Both the position numbers and the translations under genes were made by a program. A DNA stretch of 18,086 nucleotides from Planctomycetota bacterium (lineage in GTDB: Bacteria > Planctomycetota > Planctomycetia > Pirellulales > Thermoguttaceae): contig DQVB01000107.1 of NCBI GenBank assembly GCA_015661985.1, forward strand, positions 1-18,086. Reading direction: 5' to 3'. Position 1 is the first letter of the stretch. Each line of letters starts with the position of its first letter. Positions 14,333 to 18,086 of the stretch are shown here, one piece after another. Below the pieces are notes generated by a model that was not told the origin of the DNA, made no database searches, and was given only the letters and a program-made list of their open reading frames with translations.

Positions 14333-14989
14333 GTGAGCTTGAAGAAATTGGCCAAGAGGCTGCGTCACGAAGCGTCGGCCAACCCCAAGAAGGCGGCCAT
14401 GCTGGGGCTATTGCTCCTGATGGCGATCTATTTCTGGGCACCCTTGGTACGGCGATGGGTCCTTCCGGAGGCCGGTGCCGAAGGGCAGTCGGCGGATGTT
14501 CGATCGTCGGCTGGGGCCCAAGGGGCCCTCGATGGGCCGTCGCCCGGGGACGAACGGCGGGGCACGTCGGTCGGGCCGGAGCCGCTGGATTGGCAGCAGG
14601 TGCTGGCCGGCATGGCGAGCGATCCGCGGACGCGCCCGGCGGCGGGTTTGCTGCGGCGCCGCAACCCCTTCGTGGCTCCCATGGTCGCCGGCGGGCGGGG
14701 GCCAGCCGATTTGGCGGCACAGGCCGCGCCCTGGACTCCGGAACAGCTGGGGCTACAGCTGTCAGCCACTGTGGTGGGCCCTGCGAGGCGGACGGCGATG
14801 ATCAACGGCAGGGCGTTCCGCCAAGGTCGGACGGTGACGGTAACCAAGGACGGCCGGCAGATCGAGTTCAGACTGGTCGAGATTCGACCGCGTCAGGTCG
14901 TGCTGGAGGGGAACGGGCAGCGGTTTGTTTTGTCGATCCCCGAGCCCCCGGGGGCCGGGCGGATCGAGCTGGCGGGGTCAGCCCCGTAA
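14330..14989 (+). CDS. GspC/PilP-like inner-membrane protein linking platform to secretin
   Basis: The predicted protein has 219 residues. A basic cytoplasmic N-terminus (KKLAKRLRHEASANPKK) precedes a single transmembrane helix at about 22-42. A long Gly/Ser/Asp-rich linker (about 48-105) follows, with RRRNPF (109-114) resembling the 'RDPF' boxes seen ahead of such domains. The C-terminal 75 residues are a small beta-barrel: LSATVVGPARRTAMINGRAF, then EFRLVEIRPRQVVLEGNGQR, the pattern of the homology region of GspC and of PilP, which binds the N0 domain of the secretin. The position between pilO and the secretin is where pilP sits in classical pilMNOPQ operons. The start is GTG 14330 (GTG 14333 possible). 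GspC and PilP cannot be told apart here. Confidence 0.8.
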   Translation: MVSLKKLAKRLRHEASANPKKAAMLGLLLLMAIYFWAPLVRRWVLPEAGAEGQSADVRSSAGAQGALDGPSPGDERRGTSVGPEPLDWQQVLAGMASDPRTRPAAGLLRRRNPFVAPMVAGGRGPADLAAQAAPWTPEQLGLQLSATVVGPARRTAMINGRAFRQGRTVTVTKDGRQIEFRLVEIRPRQVVLEGNGQRFVLSIPEPPGAGRIELAGSAP

Positions 14990-15058
14990 CAGCAGCCGTT
15001 GGGCACTGGGGCCGCGTCGCGGATCCGCGGCGGGGCTGGGCGTCATGGAAGACCCACG

Positions 15059-17428
15059 ATGATCAACTTTCGGACCACTCTGCTTAGTCTTTGCATGGCA
15101 GCTGGCGTGGGAGTGGCCCTCTGCCTGATCCACTCCGGAGAACCGGCAGACACAGGGCTGGCGCCCGCATCATCCTCGGGGCTCGGCCCCCCCCGGGGCA
15201 ACCGACCACCCTGGTCGGCCCGTCTTCGAAGGACCTCCGAGTCGCCCGGGTTGCGGATCCCCGAGGGATCGACGGACCCCGAGCCATCGCCACCGGGCCT
15301 CGGCGCCACGGCGTCGGCTCTTGGGGTGGCCGGTCAATGGCCGGGCCAGAGGGCTCGCTTTTCGTCACCGGTAGGCACGCCGGGGGTCCCATGGCCGATG
15401 ATCGCCTGCCCGGTGCTGGTATCGCCTGCCGGGCCCTACGGCGAGAGGTTCCGCGGCAGCGGTTCCCAGGACCTGTTGGCCGCCCTGCAGGCCGCGACGC
15501 GAAGCCCTTTTGGTCCTTCGCCGGAGGGGCCGGATCAGCCGCAGCCCCAAACAGGGGCGATGCGAGGCACGGTCCCCCGGGCCGAAGGCCAAGGCCCATC
15601 GGCAGCCGCCCAGCCGGTTTCGAACGGACCGGGCACCGGTGGGTCGAGCCCCGGGGCAGAGCCCGAACGACCCGCCGAACCCCAGCGCAGCGGAGGATCG
15701 CAACACGCCGAGCCGTCCCAGCCGGATGCCCGTGCGTACGTGTCCGGCTCGCGCACCTCCGAGCCTGGTCCCCCGCTTCTCGTCGACCCGGGCGAAGGCG
15801 ATGACCAGCTGGTGATGCATTTCCGTAACGAAGATCTTCGCCAGGTATTGGAGTTGCTGAGCGATCAGGGCAACCTGAACATCCTGGCCAGCAACAGCGT
15901 GGAGGGCACGGTCTCCGCCTCGCTGAACGGTGTAGACATCGACAGTGCCCTGGAGGCCATCCTCAAGGCGACCGGGTATGTGGCTCGCCGTGAAGGCAAG
16001 TTCATCTACGTGGGCACGCCCGAGGATTTTCGGACCATGGAACAGGCATTGGACACGATCGGCACGCGTGTCTACCGGCCCAGTTACGTCAGCGCCTCGG
16101 ACCTCCAGACGTTGATCCAACCGCTGGTAACGCCGGACATCGGCGTGGTGAGCGTCTCTTCGCAGCCGGAGACGGGTATCGAAGCGGACAACACGTCGGC
16201 CGGTGGTTACAACTTCGCCGGCGGCGACGTGGTGGTCGTGCGGGATTATGAAGCAGTTCTGCGGCAGATCGACCAGGTGGTGGGGGAAATCGATGTCCGC
16301 CCGTTGCAGGTGGCCATCGAAGCGATGATCCTCAGCGTCAAGCTGGAGGACAGCTTCAAGTTCGGCGTGGATTTCGAGCTGTTGCGGAACAAGGAGCATA
16401 TCCGTTTCGGGTGGGGGACTCCTCTGAATTCACTGGCCACCTTCAGCTTCAAGAAAGGGGGCCTGAAGTTCGGGTTTCTCGACACCAGCCTGGGCACGTT
16501 CCTGGACGCCTTGGAGACGATCGGCGATACGAATGTGATTGCCACGCCCCGCCTGATGGTGCTCAACAAACAGCGAGCGGAGATCCTCATCGGCGAACAG
16601 CTGGGTTACGTGAGCACCACGATCACCGAGACGAGCTCTTCGCAAAGCGTGGAGTTCCTCGACGTGGGCGCCCAGCTGCGATTGCGGCCCTTCATCTCCG
16701 AAGACGGTTTGATCCGCATGGAGATCCATCCGGAACTGTCCACCGGCTCGGTGGACACTTCCAGCGGCTTCACGTTGCCCAACAAGGAAACCACCCAAGT
16801 GACGACGAACATCATGGTCCCCGACGGCTGCACGGTGGTCATCGGGGGCCTGATGCGGGAGCAGCTGGAGACGACGGGCACTCAAGTGCCGCTGCTGGGC
16901 AGCCTGCCGGTTATCGGGGTGGCCTTTCGGCGCAAGACGGAGAAGCTGCAGCGGCGTGAGATCATCGTGCTCATCACGCCTCGGATCGTTCGGGAACCGG
17001 AGGCGTGTGTGGAGGGAGACCAGATGGCCTGCCAGTTCCAGCGTCGCCAGGCCGCATATGCGGAGAAGATGAGCCCCTTGGGCAAGCGTTCATTAGCCCG
17101 TCGCTATCTCCGCCTGGCCCAGGATGCCTGGGCCTCCGGTGACCTGAAGTTGGCCCTCCGTTTCGCGGAGATGGCCGTACACTTCGATCCGGAGAGCCGA
17201 GCGGCAATCGAGCTGAGGGCCCGCATCTGGCAGGCCCAGTCGGGTGGCGAGTTGTTGATCGAACCGGCAACCGACGCGGCCGTGCCCACCGCGCCCATGG
17301 ACGGCCAAACCATCGAACCCTGGATCCTGGACGAACTGGAAAACCCTCTGCCGACGCGGCGGCCGCTGCCGGGGCGCCCCGCGCGGGATGGCGCAAGGCA
17401 GACCGACGCCGTTCAGCCCGAGTCCTGA
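15059..17428 (+). CDS. Secretin (PilQ/GspD family) with long disordered N-terminal region
   Basis: The predicted protein has 789 residues. The ATG at 15059 (GGAAG seven bases upstream) opens with a signal peptide (about 1-24) and is preferred to the GTG at 14999. Residues about 30-245 are Pro/Gly/Ser/Glu-rich with almost no hydrophobic core. Then come a secretin N0/STN-like domain (250-320), a ring-building N-domain (about 330-415), and the beta-barrel secretin domain (about 415-645). That domain ends in the family signature VIGGLMRE ... VPLLGSLPVIGVAFR (594-624) and REIIVLITPRIV. Residues about 675-735 form a helical, TPR-like pair (RRYLRLAQDAWASGDLKLAL), followed by a Pro-rich tail. It forms the outer-membrane multimeric channel for pilus fibres or secreted protein. 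The operon context supports pairing with the GspC/PilP-like protein. Confidence 0.93.
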   Translation: MINFRTTLLSLCMAAGVGVALCLIHSGEPADTGLAPASSSGLGPPRGNRPPWSARLRRTSESPGLRIPEGSTDPEPSPPGLGATASALGVAGQWPGQRARFSSPVGTPGVPWPMIACPVLVSPAGPYGERFRGSGSQDLLAALQAATRSPFGPSPEGPDQPQPQTGAMRGTVPRAEGQGPSAAAQPVSNGPGTGGSSPGAEPERPAEPQRSGGSQHAEPSQPDARAYVSGSRTSEPGPPLLVDPGEGDDQLVMHFRNEDLRQVLELLSDQGNLNILASNSVEGTVSASLNGVDIDSALEAILKATGYVARREGKFIYVGTPEDFRTMEQALDTIGTRVYRPSYVSASDLQTLIQPLVTPDIGVVSVSSQPETGIEADNTSAGGYNFAGGDVVVVRDYEAVLRQIDQVVGEIDVRPLQVAIEAMILSVKLEDSFKFGVDFELLRNKEHIRFGWGTPLNSLATFSFKKGGLKFGFLDTSLGTFLDALETIGDTNVIATPRLMVLNKQRAEILIGEQLGYVSTTITETSSSQSVEFLDVGAQLRLRPFISEDGLIRMEIHPELSTGSVDTSSGFTLPNKETTQVTTNIMVPDGCTVVIGGLMREQLETTGTQVPLLGSLPVIGVAFRRKTEKLQRREIIVLITPRIVREPEACVEGDQMACQFQRRQAAYAEKMSPLGKRSLARRYLRLAQDAWASGDLKLALRFAEMAVHFDPESRAAIELRARIWQAQSGGELLIEPATDAAVPTAPMDGQTIEPWILDELENPLPTRRPLPGRPARDGARQTDAVQPES

Positions 17429-17437
17429 AGGCCCACC

Positions 17438-18086
17438 ATGGCTGACTTCGTCCCGTACACTACGTCCAGTTCCGTGAGCCCTGGCTCCGGTGCGCGAAGG
17501 TGCGCCCCGGGCAACCTCTGGCTGATCCTGCTCGTGGCCGCCTTGAGCGGGTGCCGCTGGAGCGGGACGGTGGCGCCATGGCCCCACGACTTGGCCGAAC
17601 CCCGCCGCGCCCGCCACGAAGCTGCCGCCACCACATTCGAGCAGTCCCGCGCTGGGGCCGAATACCGGGAGGCCGAACAACAGTGGGAGGAGGGTGACGC
17701 TGCCGGGTGCATCCAGCGGCTGGAACGACTGCTGGAGCGAAACCCGGACTATTGGGAGGCCAGGGTGCTGTTGGCCGAGGTGCTGCTGACCCAAGACCAA
17801 CCCGAGCGGGCTCGCCAGTGGCTTCTGCCAGCCATCAGGGACCATAGCGACCATCCCCGGCTCCACTACACCATGGCCCTGGCCCTGGAAAAACTGGGCC
17901 ACGCCGAAGAGGCCAACGCCTTCTACCGGCGGGCCATGGCCGCGCTGCCTGGGGGGCAATCAACCCACGGGGCCGGCACCGCGCCCCAGGCCACCTGGGC
18001 CCGATCCCCGCGGTCCCCGAAGCGCCTCCTGGGCGGCCTGCTGAAGGGCCGAACGCTGCGGCGGGTTGCAGCGGGGCTGCGGCAGC
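17438..18086 (+). CDS. TPR-containing lipoprotein, 3' end missing
   Basis: The frame is open from ATG 17438 to the window edge, at least 216 residues. The ATG is 9 bp after the secretin stop, so it belongs to the same operon; the upstream CCTGAAGG is only a modest ribosome site. An N-terminal stretch of about 27 residues precedes a hydrophobic segment ending in a lipobox (LILLVAALSGC, Cys 39). That suggests lipidation and membrane anchoring, although the N-region is longer than usual. Residues about 73-170 form tetratricopeptide-like helical pairs (CIQRLERLLERNPDYWEARV, LHYTMALALEKLGHAEEANA). TPR lipoproteins near secretins often act as pilotins or assembly factors (PilF/PilW type). That role is inferred from position. 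A basic C-terminal stretch continues past the edge. Confidence 0.8.
   Translation, partial: MADFVPYTTSSSVSPGSGARRCAPGNLWLILLVAALSGCRWSGTVAPWPHDLAEPRRARHEAAATTFEQSRAGAEYREAEQQWEEGDAAGCIQRLERLLERNPDYWEARVLLAEVLLTQDQPERARQWLLPAIRDHSDHPRLHYTMALALEKLGHAEEANAFYRRAMAALPGGQSTHGAGTAPQATWARSPRSPKRLLGGLLKGRTLRRVAAGLRQ

Noticed and set aside
15365..16399. 344-residue minus-strand open frame in the secretin gene
   Set aside because: The plus strand carries a clear secretin. The antisense frame shows no domain.
17093..17959. 288-residue minus-strand open frame at the right edge
   Set aside because: It crosses the secretin end and the lipoprotein gene, whose lipobox and TPR patterns support the plus strand.

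Overview
The window reads as high-GC bacterial DNA, most likely from a planctomycete (Planctomycetota, perhaps a Pirellulales-type genome). This rests on family resemblance recalled without a database search. The markers are a hydrazine-synthase-alpha-like protein fused to a discoidin domain, a PQQ-type propeller with a methyltransferase-like front end and a 'DEWTHPRHGADGNAV' signature, and a repeat-poor 'FTPAWYAQHPNAW' surface protein. No rRNA, tRNA, CRISPR array, insertion sequence or phage gene is visible.

Layout. At 1-622 (+) lies the 3' part of a planctomycete-type hypothetical protein that starts left of the window. At 737-10250 (-) a block of four genes is read right to left: a propeller/PQQ-like protein (7212-10250), a large exported protein of mostly helical character (4872-6989), a Tat-signal beta-rich protein (3838-4824), and a discoidin + propeller + di-heme protein resembling hydrazine synthase alpha (737-3718). 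All four begin with an export signal, so the block probably serves the periplasm or cell surface. Its substrate cannot be read from sequence.

An intergenic region of about 495 bp (10251-10745) separates this block from a divergent plus-strand operon, 10746 to the right edge. The operon encodes a small membrane coiled-coil protein, a GspH/FimT-like prepilin, PilM, PilN, PilO, a GspC/PilP-like inner-membrane connector, a secretin, and a TPR lipoprotein cut by the window edge. These form the inner-membrane platform (PilM-PilN-PilO), the periplasmic link (GspC/PilP-like) and the outer-membrane channel (secretin) of a type IV pilus/type II secretion-like machine. The motor ATPases, the PilC/GspF platform protein and the prepilin peptidase are not in the window. 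Several junctions overlap or abut, which suggests translational coupling.

The points most worth a second look are the hydrazine-synthase-alpha-like protein, which keeps both CxxCH heme motifs but has Glu where the anammox enzyme has Tyr after the first motif; a hairpin placed between a strong Shine-Dalgarno and the GTG of the GspC-like gene; a nine-codon ORF bridging the prepilin stop and the pilM start; and the very long disordered N-terminal region of the secretin.
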